Source: Distichodus sexfasciatus (taxonomy: Eukaryota > Chordata > Actinopteri > Characiformes > Distichodontidae). Taken from it: a stretch of 64,000 nt of DNA. Where the stretch lies: contig JAVGVS010000728.1 of the NCBI GenBank assembly GCA_032718565.1, positions 59,469-123,468 on the forward strand, read 5' to 3'. Made by a program: the position numbers and the translations under genes. This document shows positions 1-11,025 of this stretch, in pieces (position 1 is the stretch's first letter; every line of letters starts with the position of its first letter). The notes beneath the pieces are model-generated. The model was not told where the DNA came from. It searched no databases and worked only from the letters and a program-made list of their open reading frames with translations.

Positions 1-245
1 TCACTCACTCACTCCCTACCGAACTCTCTCAATCACTCACTACCTGCCGAACTCACTCACTCACTCACTCGGTCACTCACTACCTGCCGAACTCACTCAC
101 TCACTTTGTCACACACTACCTACCGAACTAACTCACCCATTCTCCTCTCACTCACTCACTCATTCATTATTTCTCACTACCCATCAGTCATTCATTATCA
201 CTTTCTACCAGACTCACTCACTCACTCTCTCATTCTCACTCTCTC
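1..245. repeat. Degenerate TCACTCAC minisatellite
   Basis: Tandem variation on a short TCACTCAC core with interspersed CTACCTGCCGAAC blocks that recur at about 24-55 bp intervals. The repeat starts before the window edge, so its full length is unknown. Confidence 0.8.
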
Positions 246-1242
246 TCCGTCATTTCTCCGTTAGTAAGGAATGTATAGTACCCGCTGTACTGTGCGGTTT
301 GACTAAGTTGTGTTCTTCATGAACTCCACCGTATAAACCTCTAGTGTGGTGTCGCTCGCTGTTAAACATTTCCACTTCGCTGCAGACAAACACCAAAAAG
401 CAGCTCTCACCATGTAAATAATAACCTCCACGGACGACGTGACAGAAACACGTCGCGTCTCTCCACGTAAACACACCTGACGTTAATAACGGCGTGTCGC
501 GCTCCCGGGGCCCTGTCCCAGTTCGTAGAGGGAGATTTCACCACCTGCAGAGGGCCTAGTGGTAGGGCTTAGGGATAGGGTTAGGGTTGAAATGGGATAC
601 ACGCCCCTCGCCCCGCCCACTCATCTATATACGGAAGTGGTAGCTTGATAAATACGGCTTATTTACACACAAACAATAAAGTTTAAATAGTAATAAAAAT
701 CGTATTTATTAAAAATAATTAGATTAAATAAAGTAATACAAAATGAGGCTGATCCAAGATTCAAGATTCTTTATTTTGTAACAGACATGTCCAATATATT
801 TATGGCAATTTCCATATGAGCGTAAGCAAATAGACTTAATTCACAACGTCAGACAATTATATTACAACTATAATTAAGTTATATTAGAAATATTCCATTT
901 TAAGGACAATGAGGAACAAATATTGTGAGCTAAAAATGTATATATTTATTTATTAAAACATTCTAAGCAAAAATAAAATGAGACTTTTGTGAAATGTTTT
1001 GTGTTTTTCTACAGAAATGTGAGAGCCAGAACAAACATAATTTGACACATTTGAAAACACAAACGTATTTTCCATATTTTGATTGGACAAATGTAATGTT
1101 TTTTAGTTGAATTGTGAATTTGTGCTTTGAGGAGCTGCGCGAAGTGGCGTGGGGTCGTGTGGCTTTTCTTGATGCGACAGCGCCACCTACTGGTACAAAA
1201 AAGAAGTGGCAAAAAGAACAACGAAAACCATTTTTTTGTTAG

Positions 1243-1243
<1 letters not shown>
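246..1243. other. AT-rich non-coding stretch
   Basis: No gene was recognised. Around 500-600 there is a GC-rich patch with CCCGGGGCCCTGTCCCAGTT and a short TAGGGTTAGGGTT run. The rest is AT-rich, with many stops in all frames. Near 757-780 the duplicated phrase AAGATTCAAGATTCTTTATT resembles dispersed fish repeats, but the family cannot be fixed. Confidence 0.5.

Positions 1244-1326
<83 letters not shown>
1244..1326. repeat. (TG)n microsatellite
   Basis: About 40 TG dinucleotides with a single G interruption near 1273. Open frames on both strands here are only Cys-Val or His-Thr translations of the repeat. Confidence 0.97.
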
Positions 1327-1329
<3 letters not shown>

Positions 1330-1629
1330 ACTCACCAAAATTATACGCCTATTCGTGTTCAAATCCTCGCTCAAATTCAAGATCTTAATCATTTCATAAT
1401 CTTTCTTAATTATTAAAAGTGTCATTTTTGTTGCATGAAGCGAGTTTACTGCAGCTGCTCAGATCCAAATAATACTATTTAAATATAATATTTTATAATT
1501 TAAAAAACCTTTTTCTAATTTTGTTTTTCTCATTATAATATTAATAAAGACACATTAAATAAAGTAGACACTGCTGATCATCATTTGGACCCTGACCATT
1601 GAGGCTTGCAGCTGTAATTATTATTATTA

Positions 1630-1925
1630 GGGGCGACACGGTGAGAAGGTCCTGTGTTTGAGCCCCGGGTCGGTCGTGAGGCCTTTCTGTGTGGAATTTG
1701 CATCCTTTCTCCTTGTCCGTGTGGGTTTCCTCCCACAGTTCAAAAACATGTAATACAGGTAAATGGTGACTCTAATTTGGCCCTGTGTGAGTGTGATTGT
1801 GTGAATGCCCTGTGGTGTGTTGGCACCTGCCCAGGGTTGGTCCCCTCCTTGTGGCCGTAAGTTCACGGGATAGGCTCCGGACCCCTAGCGACCCCAGTTG
1901 GGATTAAGCCATATGGATAATTGAG
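1630..1925 (+). mobile_element. SINE-D copy, DANA/Mermaid-like
   Basis: A tRNA-like head (GGGCGACACGGTG, then a B-box-like GTTTGAGCCCC) is followed by the characteristic body TGTGTGGAATTTGCATCCT, GGGTTTCCTCCCACAGTTCA, then GGTGACTCTAATTTGGCCC and a GGGATAGGCTCC phrase. The body matches the fish DANA/Mermaid SINE superfamily as I know it. There are many substitutions, so this is an old copy. Confidence 0.75.
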
Positions 1926-2159
1926 ACCAATATTGTGTCATATTTGTGCCTCAAATAAATTTGACCACCACCACAAGTGAAGTAGAACTCATCTTTAATA
2001 TACTTTACAAATGGATATACAACTCTAGGTAAAAGAAGAAGAAAAGAAGGGAAAAGAAAAGAGTGAGGGGTTGAAATTAAATAAAGTTCTCACCAGCTTC
2101 ATAGGCTTATTGTAGGGGCTGAGCAGTTCAGGAGCCCAGTGCATGCTACCAAATCTCTG

Positions 2160-2197
<38 letters not shown>

Positions 2198-2411
2198 GAA
2201 CGCACGAACAAACCCCGAAAAAAGTCAAAAAACCCATTCACAACTCTGAACAGAGTGGGAGGAGCGTACATGCAGAGGAGGGCGGGGCTTCAGTACTCAA
2301 GCTCCGCCCACTGAGCTCATACAAGGCCCATGGCTCCGTCCAGTGGGTGGCGTTAAAGCGGGCAGGTGAGTGGAGGCACAAGCGTATTTTAACTCCTTCA
2401 GTCTCAACTTG

Positions 2412-2417
2412 TTTATT
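2412..2417 (-). terminator. Candidate ube2f poly(A) signal
   Basis: TTTATT on the plus strand reads AATAAA on the minus strand, 431 bp downstream of the ube2f stop. It is the first canonical hexamer I see after that stop. If it is used, the SINE-A copy at 2504-2730 lies inside the 3' UTR. Confidence 0.35.
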
Positions 2418-2503
2418 TTTTCCCCCCGCAAGTGGGCAGAGCTTTCACAAGTCGGTCAGTAAACAAACAAACAAAGTGGTGACCCCAGTTTCTCAACATT
2501 GGA

Positions 2504-2730
2504 AAGTGAGTGATTATTTGTCATCGTCAGCACACAGCGCACCACAACCTAATGTGAACTCTGCATTTAACCCACCCGTGAAGGAGCAGTGGGCAGCTAA
2601 CAAGCGCCCGGGGAGCAGTGCTTGGGGATGGTACCTCATGAGCACCTCAGTGGTAGCTTTACCGGCCCTGGGTTCGACCTGCGACCTTCAGATCACAGGG
2701 CGAACACCCTACCGTTACGCCACCAACATT
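2504..2730 (-). mobile_element. SINE-A copy (tRNA-derived), ube2f 3' flank
   Basis: Near full-length member of the commonest SINE here. Read on the minus strand, the family has a tRNA-like head (GTGGCGTAACGGTAGGGTG, B box GGTCGCAGGTCGAA-like), a GTACC-ACTGAGGTACTCATGAGC segment, a GGGCGCTTGTTAGCTGCCCA segment, and a tail ending in AATGACAAATAATCACTCAC. Here the head lies near 2725 and the tail near 2505. It is oriented like ube2f and may be part of its transcript. Confidence 0.8.
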
Positions 2731-2847
2731 TCCTAGTAACGTGCGATTCCAACCGTCTTCAGGTGTGTGAAGATGATTTTTTTGGAGAACGTGTGAGTGA
2801 GAGACTGTAAGAGTGTGTGTGTGTGTGTGTGTGTTGTCGTCATGACA

Positions 2848-2898
2848 TCATCTTGCATAGCTTTTGATGAAGTCTTGTACTTTGCTTCTAAAGTCGTC
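2848..2898 (-). CDS. ube2f: ube2f coding exon 9 and stop
   Basis: Encodes [16 protein letters not shown] and then TGA, the C-terminal helix of the UBC domain. The acceptor is TTCCAG. Confidence 0.95.
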   Translation of the reverse strand, partial: DDFRSKVQDFIKSYAR

Positions 2899-5340
2899 CT
2901 GGAACAGAAAAAAGGATTCGTTAATTAAATAATACAAAAAACTTTAATAAAATACTTTCTTCCTCTACTATTAGTGATTTAATCAGCTCATATATCACTA
3001 ATAGCAGTAATTAATTAGTAATTACAGTTGTACTATTTAACCATACATGTTGAGTTAATTAATAATAATAATAAGCACCTTGTCCCGTAAGTGATGCTCG
3101 GCTGCATCTATATTCAGTGGGTCGTCGAAGTTGAGGAGGTCCTGCTCAAAACCACAGAGATGTGTCTGTTATTATTATATACATTACACAATATTTTGTT
3201 ATATTTTTCTTATATGTGTGTGTGTGCAGTGAAAACTCACAGTGAAGAGCGAATTCAACCCCCAAACCACGTCCTGAAACATTCATCACACACACAGACA
3301 CACAATCAACGTAGTCAACCAACTTTCCCTTTAATCATATCAGCTTCTGTCCTGAAGTCACAACCTGAACTCATTAAAGGGAACGTCTACTCTGCAAAAC
3401 CACATTTTCACATTCTTGGTGGGTTTTTTTTACCCCCGGAAACCGTTCATTTAAACTAGAAGCATTAATAATGAAACCGCGGCTAACGGTCAGACTAGTT
3501 GGACGGACTGTGCCTGGCACGTTAGCGATTAGCTTCTCACCTTGAGCGTGCGTGTTGGAGCCCAGCCCGTCCCGTCAATCGAGTGTTCACGTAGTAAACT
3601 GCACATCAACAAAGCAGAGACACAAGTAATTACTTTCACTACTACTATTAACTATCATTACTTAATTAAAATAGCTAACAAGTTAGCAGGAGGATTAGCA
3701 CTAGCCGCACCTGAGGCAGATCTCCCCCGTCTCGGCGATGTTGGGATGCCAGATCCTCGTCAAGCACTTCACCCGGGGAGGCTGTGGGCGCAACACACAC
3801 AAACATATACAGCAGTGAGACAGTGCGTGTCGGGGGTACGAAGTGTGGGTGTCCAGGTTCTCAGTCGTCCAAAACGCGGTAGTCTTCAGTGTGTGTATGT
3901 GTGAGGTGTGAGGCAACGTGTGTGTCTTCTCACCACCATGTTATAAGGCTCGGGGACGTCGATCTGGAACTGGAACTTGCCGCCCTGGTAGTAACCTTCA
4001 TCTGTTCATCACACACACACACACACACACACACACCGTTAACTTACAATAAGAGTATTTATAATAAAAACATAAAGACGTAACGATTTAAGGGAGGCTA
4101 ATACGGCTAACAACCAGTGGAAACTAAAGGGGCTAGCTGTTAGCGGCTATTAAAGGCACAGGTTTACCTGGAGTTATGGCCAGCAGGAAGTGGTGCAGCT
4201 TGTTAACGTCGGGGAACGTGACCTTACAGGTGTCTGCGTGAGGACACAAACAGCGTTTAGCTTTCTGATGCTTTACAACCGCAGAAACAAGCATGGTTTC
4301 TGATTGGCTTGTTACTTACTCGGAAGGTTGACCTCGAGCTCTGAAACTTCTGCAGACAGAAAACAAAAAGAAAAAAATGACTCAAATTAAGTCTGAAACT
4401 GTGGATGTGAGAATTTGATAAAAGGTAAAGTCTTGAGCATCAAGGTCAGGACAGTGGCAGATGTTTCAGCAGTTGCGTGTGCTGGGTTTGAAGCCGTGAC
4501 CACATTTTAAGAGTGACAAAAGCCTTTGATCTGGAGCGATAAAGCTTTTTATCAGCGTTTAACACCCGCTATGCGAGAATACTACAAAGACCAGATCAAA
4601 CAAGCTCACCAACTTCCGACCAGACTTTCCAAACCAATCACTGTGCAAATGACTGGTAGTGCTTGCATCTGTCAGTTTCAAAACAGCCATTTGGCACAAG
4701 TTCCTGCATTACTTTCCGTGACGGAACATCCTTATTCCAGAACTGTGGCACTAAAAGATGGTGTAGTGAGCAAATCATAACATCCAACTTTGTGACTTGC
4801 AACTTTGAGTCTCGATGACCACTTTCCCTATCACAAGGGCATCAAAACATCACAAATAATTGTTAACAATTAACCAGGCTCCTGTGGGCAAAAGGAACAG
4901 TGGGCAACTGGGTAGAAGTGGGCAGATTGGCCATGACCACAGATGGTTTACAGTTTGCGATCGTTCAAAACGGCTGTGGAAAAGCCTTGGCAGTAAGTAA
5001 CCCCACCTCCGGGAACCCTCTGGAATGCCACTAGGAAGCTGTCTCTCTTGGGGTGTTATATATAGAGCTTTTCTATTCCAGACCCCACAACATGACACCG
5101 GCACATGACCCCACCTCCGTTTAGGTACAACTGGGGGCAACTAGACAGCTCCAGAACACCGGCCCAAAACTGACTTCAGTTCCACATCTATGGAGCCAAC
5201 GCATTGTGGCAGGGTGCTGTCGAGATCTTACCTTTAACGAGCAGCCGGTCTCGAACCGACACTCTGTGAGACGCGTCGTTGGCGTTGGTGCCCGACCTCA
5301 CGCCCTCCTCTCGCTTCAGCTTACTCGCCAGCGTCAGCAT
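2848..5340 (-). CDS. ube2f: ube2f, NEDD8-conjugating enzyme E2 (complete, nine coding exons)
   Basis: Joining 5232-5340, 4320-4349, 4168-4233, 3934-4001, 3711-3781, 3541-3598, 3241-3273, 3079-3141 and 2848-2898 on the minus strand gives 549 nt: 182 codons plus TGA, no break, all introns GT-AG. UBE2F takes NEDD8 as a thioester from the NAE1-UBA3 E1 and, with RBX2, passes it mainly to CUL5 (family knowledge). Seen: N-terminal [10 protein letters not shown] docking segment (1-10), UBC fold from about residue 37, WHPN at 102-105, catalytic C113 in GEICLS, and [12 protein letters not shown] at 122-133. The C-terminus ends FIKSYAR. C113 matches human C116 because this N-terminus is three residues shorter (human is 185 aa). 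The closest alternative, UBE2M, has a different N-terminus (MIKLFSLKQQK). No key residue is missing. Confidence 0.96.
3079..3141 (-). CDS. ube2f: ube2f coding exon 8
   Basis: Encodes [20 protein letters not shown] and K166 in phase 0. The donor AAG/GTGCTT is the weakest in this gene. Confidence 0.95.
3241..3273 (-). CDS. ube2f: ube2f coding exon 7 (33 nt)
   Basis: A micro-exon encoding [11 protein letters not shown] (135-145), in phase 0 at both ends. It lies between TTTCAG and ACT/GTGAGT. Confidence 0.95.
3541..3598 (-). CDS. ube2f: ube2f coding exon 6
   Basis: Completes S115 and encodes [19 protein letters not shown] (116-134), identical to the human segment as I recall it. It runs from acceptor GTGCAG to donor AAG/GTGAGA. 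Confidence 0.96.
3711..3781 (-). CDS. ube2f: ube2f coding exon 5 (active site)
   Basis: Encodes residues 92-114 plus two bases of S115: [14 protein letters not shown], then IAETGEICL with the catalytic cysteine at 113. Residue 94 is R where the human protein has K. The donor is CAG/GTGCGG, a weak 5' splice site after +3. Confidence 0.95.
3934..4001 (-). CDS. ube2f: ube2f coding exon 4
   Basis: Encodes residues 69-91, including [20 protein letters not shown] and NMV, the family's central beta sheet. The exon ends in phase 0, GTG/GTGAGA. Confidence 0.95.
4168..4233 (-). CDS. ube2f: ube2f coding exon 3
   Basis: Encodes [20 protein letters not shown] (48-67) and P68, in the first beta strands of the UBC fold. 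It runs from acceptor CACGCAG to donor CAG/GTAAAC. Confidence 0.94.
4320..4349 (-). CDS. ube2f: ube2f coding exon 2 (30 nt)
   Basis: A micro-exon encoding [10 protein letters not shown], split codons included, between CTGCAG and CCGA/GTAAGT. Its length and phase keep the frame into N47, giving the family string LPNTCKV. Confidence 0.93.
5232..5340 (-). CDS. ube2f: ube2f coding exon 1
   Basis: Encodes residues 1-36 plus the first base of codon 37. The ATG is chosen because it gives the conserved [10 protein letters not shown] start. The donor is AAAG/GTAAG. The upstream junction is unclear: a possible acceptor TGTAG lies 7 bases before the ATG but follows a TG/GA-repeat rather than a pyrimidine tract. 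Confidence 0.95.
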
Positions 5341-6560
5341 CGCCCACCTACACACACACACACTCTCTCTCTCCCTCTCACACACACACGCTTCCGTCTG
5401 GACACACACATAAATTGTGTAGCCGAACAGCAAAATCAGATTTACGTCACTACTTCAGCTGTATTTATCTCATGACAACACACATTGTCACCACGCGCTT
5501 TACATATAACAAATGAAATTAGCTGGTGTGTGTTTACTTTGGTTATCTATTCATTCTGACTTTATTATTAACATAACTCTGCATTATTTCTATAACAACA
5601 GAAATATCGACTTAAGATATTTTTTAAAAGTCCAATATCGATTATTTAGACAAATACTGCCTCTGCCCTGCTTTAACAATTGTGCTAAACGCCTTGGTTA
5701 GTATGAATTACTTATTTATAATGACTTTATCATCATAACTCTGTATTACTTTAATAATAAGAGAAATAATAACTCATTACATTAATAATGCGAGTCGGCG
5801 TGTTTTTGCAACACTTTCGCTGTAGATTTGGACATTTTGACAGCAAAATTCAGCGTCCCAAACCAAACGGCGCACTAGCGCACTACGCAGCACTGAACCA
5901 AGATGGTCACTTTCAGGGTCTTTGCGCACTAGATAGTACGCACAGTGCGCCAATTGGAACGCGAATGGATAGCGGCGCTACGATAGCAATAGCCGGCTAC
6001 CTCTACAAGCTAACAGAGCAGATTTTCGAGTTATTTTAAAGCTCGACACGTTAAGACGTTAATTATTTTTCAGAATAAGTTTTTGGTCAGCATTTGAATT
6101 AAGCAAACATATAGACATATATAACGAGTCGGCTAGCTGTTAGACCGGGAGTCTAGGCTAACTTACCTTAGCTTAGCTTATTTGAGCCAAGTTAGCCGCC
6201 TGCCGCTGCGGAACGACAGAAAACAAGTATCCCGTGTTACACCATAATCAGTCCGCGGGAATAAAAATCAACCCAGACGTTTTAATGTGAGAACATAACT
6301 GCAAGCAGGGGATTTTTATAAACCGAAGAAAAAAAAAATAAAGAACGAAAAAATAATGATTGCGAAAAGTGAGGAGCTAACGGAGCGAGAGCGGGGCTAA
6401 GAGCTAAGCGCTAACTTTCAAAACACCTCCGGCAGAGTGCGGCGTTGCTGCGGACAAAACGGACCGACTGCCGACCCAAACTGGAACGCATGGTTCCGCC
6501 TAAATGCGGCTCGTACCCGCATTGTTCTTCACAAACAATTCAGATTAAAGGAACGTCACA
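5341..6560 (-). promoter_or_regulatory. ube2f 5' flank with possible untranslated first exon
   Basis: On the minus strand a perfect donor TAAG/GTAAGT ends at 6167. It follows a CpG-containing block (about 6180-6480: GCGGCAGGCGG, CCGCGG), and an AAGATGG (YY1-type) motif lies near 5900. This fits a housekeeping promoter and non-coding exon 1 joined to the ATG exon, but the acceptor beside the ATG is poor. No TATA box was recognised. Exon and start sites are inferred. Confidence 0.35.
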
Positions 6561-6640
6561 GCGCAATGAATTGTGCAAGAATAATAACTACTATATAATA
6601 TATGAGACAACATCACACATGCGCTTTTACGTAACAAATG

Positions 6641-6724
<84 letters not shown>
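6641..6724. repeat. (AT)n microsatellite
   Basis: About 40 uninterrupted TA dinucleotides. Both flanks are ordinary sequence. Confidence 0.97.
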
Positions 6725-6728
<4 letters not shown>

Positions 6729-6950
6729 AAACTTTTTAAATTCAAACGTAGTCCACCTGGAATTAGTTTTATGTGTTTAAAGATAAAACGTATCTATATA
6801 TATTGTGGTTGTGTGTTGTCAAGGAGATAAATATATAAATAAAATTTAATTGAATTTCTTCAATCCCAAAAAGTGTTCATATCATGTTCTGTACTGATGT
6901 TGTCTCATATATTATAGTAGTTATTATATATAATATACAGTATATATAAT

Positions 6951-6951
<1 letters not shown>

Positions 6952-7034
<83 letters not shown>

Positions 7035-7052
7035 TATATATATATATGATTT
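6952..7052. repeat. Second (AT)n microsatellite
   Basis: About 37 pure AT units, then shorter interrupted AT runs to about 7052. It lies 230 bp from the first tract, in AT-rich DNA. Confidence 0.95.
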
Positions 7053-8954
7053 TTATATATAAAAATTCAATTTATTTATTCATTCATTATTTATTCATTT
7101 ATTCATTTATTTTATTAGCATCACACGAAAAGACTTCTGCTTACAGAGTAATAAAATGATAATGTGATTTTCAATTTTTTAAATTATTTTTCTTGGCAGT
7201 GTGTCATTACGAAAATGCTTATATGAGATTTAAATGTTATTTTAAAAGGTAAAGGTAAAGTAAAGTATATTTTAATTTTTATTTAATATTAATATCATAT
7301 TTTTAAAGTTAATTTTATTGTCATTTCAGCTATATATAACTATACACAGAGACGAGTTGAAGTAGGTCCAGATTCTATGGTGTATAAAGAAGACACATAT
7401 AAAATACATACCGTATATGTATATATATAACCAGGAACATAAAGCTTAATCAGAAATAAATAGAAATGTGCACTTGACGTTACAACCAGAATTCCGAATA
7501 ATATGTGTATGAATTCAAAATGACATCAGGAGGAGTGTAATTTTGCATTCTGTAAACTGACCTGTGAGCACCAGATATAGGTGAAGCAACAGAGTAAAAT
7601 TCCACTTCAGTTAAAAAGTCTGTCTTTTAAACGTTCAAGTACTAGTACTAGTAAATTTATTCTGTTTTATTACAATGTTCCTGGTACTTACTATAATAAC
7701 TTATATAATGAAACTTTTGCTGCAAGATACCGTTAGAGATAAAATTTTCTGATTGTACCTAATGAAACTGGCTTACCGCTAAAGTGCCAGCTTAGATTGA
7801 AAAGAAAAATCATTGTCTGGTGTTGCTAATATAATGGATTAATAATGAGTAAGTCATTATACACATAAAGATTGGTATTGTGTATGTCTAATATCTATAT
7901 TTACTGTAGACGAAGAAAAGAGAGGAGAATAAAAGGCTCTATGGCAATAGTAGTTACATGGACAGATGAGTCAGCACTGAGCAGGATTTATTACAGATTG
8001 ATTAAATTAGCATTTGTTGAGAAAGAGTGATATCAACATGTCAACAAACACCTTCTCCATCTAGCCATCCATCCATCCATCTATCCATCCATATATCTAT
8101 CCATCTATCCACCCATCCATCTCTTATCCATCCATCCATCTTTCCATCCAATCACCCAAAAAAAGTCTTCTGACAACAGTTAAAACACACACACACACAC
8201 ACACACTTTCTTGGCGTTTCTCTCTCACACCAGTTCTACAGGAAGTCTGTTAGCTGCTAAAGCCGAGGATTTCATCTTATTTATTATTTTCGCCTTTAGG
8301 AGCCATCTGCTGTTTGCTGCTCAGTTAAACTCTAATGGAGCTGAGATCAATTAACTCCTGCCTCTAATTCACATCCTGCACACATTACAGCCCAATATTT
8401 TGTACCGGCCACAAAAATAAAATAGCCAGAGAAACTATATCCTCCTGCAAAGCCTTATTTCTCTCACTCTTCAGTGAGAAAAACTGAGTCATTACTGTCT
8501 GCTTAAAAGTCAAGTTGTTTTTGCAGAATTCATCAAAATTATCACCACTGAAAACAGAGGTAAATCAGAATCATTGCCTGGAGTTGTTAGTTTTATTAAA
8601 GGATGGTAAAAGAAGTGTTTGTGGCAAGAACCCATAAACACACAATCTCAATAAAACTGTAGAGAAAAGTTCCTAATCAATGGGAGTAAAATTCATTGAG
8701 TGAAGACTAACAATAGTTTAGAATTTCAATGAAAGAAATGACAAGGTTCCTGTGGTGAGAAAATTACAAAAGGTACTACTTGAATTGAAAATAGTTCAGG
8801 AACCACCTATAGAAAACCACACCAATCCAAATTTTAATTTTAAAGTAGAGCACTAAACGCACTCCAACAAGTCCCGACTGGTATGAGGCATATGAGCAAG
8901 GATACTGTCCCCAGGAAATGCTGCTAAAACAAAGCGTCTAATGTTCCTTCTTCG
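7053..8954. other. Intergenic stretch, no gene seen
   Basis: AT-rich to about 7900. There is a CCAT/CTAT microsatellite at 8062-8150 and a (CA)n tract at 8187-8206. The block 8221-8450 is less repetitive and holds homeodomain-like cores (GATCAATTAACTCC, CTCTAATTC). It could be a conserved non-coding element, but I cannot test that here. No reading frame is supported. Confidence 0.4.
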
Positions 8955-9006
8955 GGTGGTGCACTGCTGCGCCGTGTTCACAATGACAAATAATCAGTCA
9001 CTTAAA
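8955..9006 (+). mobile_element. SINE-A tail fragment
   Basis: Only the family's 3' end remains (GTGGTGCACTGCTGCGCCGT, then TTCACAATGACAAATAATCA). The head and middle are absent. Confidence 0.65.
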
Positions 9007-9052
9007 TAAAGTTCGTAAAATTGCACTTTGATCCTCAAACGTGCTTTTGACA

Positions 9053-9500
9053 TACAGTACTGTGCAAAGTTTTAGGCAGGTGAAAAATGCCAAACAAAGA
9101 ATGCTTTCAAAATGGAAGTAGCATCATTTATTTTCATCAATCCAATAAAATGGTGAATAATTCAAAGAGAAATCTGAATCAACTATTTGGTGTGTGACCC
9201 CAAACATCTTGGAGAACTAACCACAGATCTATAATCCTATAATCCTACAAAATAATATAATGACTATAATCCTACAAAACCCCTGACTTTGTGCAAGTGT
9301 ACCTATAAGAATTGATGCTGGTTTGAAGGCAAAGGTGGTAACTAACACCAAATATTGATTTGATTTAGATTTTTCTTTTGTTTGCTCACTTTGCGTTTTG
9401 TAAATTGATAAAAATAAACAATCATTATTTATATTTCTGAAAGCATTCTTTGTTTACAGCATTTTTTCACACCTGCATAAAACTTTTGCACAGTACTTTA
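9053..9500. mobile_element. Internally deleted Tc1/mariner-like element
   Basis: Inverted termini of about 60 bp (left ACAGTACTGTGCAAAGTTTT, right its near complement ending GCACAGTACTTTA) lie between TA dinucleotides, the Tc1/mariner target. Internal fragments CCAAACATCTTGGAGAACTA and GAATTGATGCTGGTTTGAAG are ones I associate with a common fish Tc1-type transposon. The transposase gene is deleted, leaving a ~445 bp non-autonomous copy. Confidence 0.8.
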
Positions 9501-10234
9501 TCTCATCTCAAACCATCACTGGATCATTAAACAACAAATGAAGTCACTACAAATCAGACCCAAATTTGTTGTCATGTTGTTGTTGTTTTCCACTGAATTG
9601 TAAATGTCTCCAACCCAATGAGTCGATGCATTGACGACCTGTTCCTCCTGTTTCATCACCGACAAACCCTCAATCAATAAACAGTAAGTCAATACCAGTG
9701 TGCAAGGCTGTAACAGTATGTACACCTTCCCCAAAATGTGCAAATTGGACATTTTTTGGACCAAATGTCAACCTTCTGTCGTCATAAAGACTTCTACCCA
9801 GTTCTCAACGATCATGCACATGCTGAATCTAATGCAATTAGTGCTGAACCCACGTCACACCGTGCCCTGAGTCTGTAGCCCCGTCTCGCCTCCTCTTTTT
9901 TCCCCTCTCACTTCCTATTGCCTCAGAGAATCCTGCTCTGACCCCATCCGTAACTGAATTAAAAGCACATTAGACAAAACGAAGAGGCTGGAATTGAATT
10001 AGCCGCTGGTGACGGCCACAGGGTTCCAGAGCCTCATGCAGTGGCTACTTTAGAGAGAGGAACACTTGAAAACATGGAAGTTCCATTTAGTCATGGCTCA
10101 GGTACCCAACTGTGTCAGTCTTGATATATTACAAACCGTTCACTGCAAAAGAGAGGCTTAGTACGGTATTAAAGAGCAAGCACAGTTTTAATGTTATGAT
10201 AGAGAGTGAGTATAACCAGCAGAGTGTCATCTGA
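9501..10234. other. Intergenic stretch, possible conserved block
   Basis: No gene. From about 9880 to 10030 the sequence is non-repetitive with CTGAATTAAAAGCACATTAG and GGAATTGAATTAGCCGCTGG, a composition typical of fish conserved non-coding elements. That reading is inference only. Confidence 0.3.
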
Positions 10235-11025
10235 GGGTGTTTTCACATGTAGTCCCCTTTAAAGGAACCGAACTCATTCCTTAAGAAGTCGTCCAAAAAG
10301 TGGTCCAACAGAAAGGGAACTTGGTTCTTTTTATGTTCACCCTGTGAGTTCATTTGAAAGGGTACTCAGTTCTCTTTCTGGTCCACTTCAGCTCACATGG
10401 GGCCTCAGTCCTTTTTCTGTTCATACTTCATTCTTATGGAGCCCTCAGACCTTTACTGCTTTGCATTCTGGGTAGTTTTCACTTCAAACAAAAACTGTAT
10501 AAGCGAACCAGGAGCATGTTGTGTTCATAAGGAGCAAGTTAAACGAACCGTGCCGTGGACATTAAGCAAACCTCCCGATGTGGTCTCAGTTCAGTTGGTT
10601 TCAGAGGGGTCTGAGTTCGTTTGGCGTGTTCACATATACCTAAACTGAGACCCGAACTGAGACCACATCAGGAGGTGGTCTCAGTCCGGATCGCTTAATG
10701 AGCACAGCATGGTTCGTTTAACTCGCTCCTTATGAACACAACACGCTCCTGGTTCGCTTATACAGTTTTCGTTCAAAGTGAGAACTATCCAGAATGCAAA
10801 GCAGTAAAGGTCTGAGGGCTCCATAAGAATGAAGTATGAACAGAAAAAGGACTGAGGCCCCATCCGACCTGAAGTGGACCAGAAAGAGAACTGAGTCCCC
10901 TTTCAAAACAACTCACAGTGTGAACATAAAGAGAACTGAGTTCCCTTTCTGTTGGTCCACTTTTTGGAGCACTTCTAGAGGACTGAGTTTGGTTCCTTTA
11001 AAGGAGACTACATGTGAAAACACCC
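10235..11025. mobile_element. 791 bp fold-back (palindromic) element
   Basis: The two halves are inverted copies centred near 10630. The ends are GGGTGTTTTCACATGTAGTC and its complement, and the arms match through most of their ~390 bp. Two open frames (10397-10648 plus, 10681-10863 minus) encode nearly the same peptide because they are mirror images, so neither is a gene. A convincing target duplication is not visible (TGA left, TAA right). The superfamily is unassigned. Confidence 0.85.

Noticed and set aside
566..590. TAGGGTTAGGGTT telomere-like run
   Set aside because: Only two repeats, inside GC-rich sequence resembling a dispersed fish element. Not a telomere or a fusion site.
10397..10863. 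Two related open frames (83 and 60 codons) sharing MGPQSFFCSYFILMEPSDLY
   Set aside because: They are the two arms of one palindrome read on opposite strands. No domain, no splice context.
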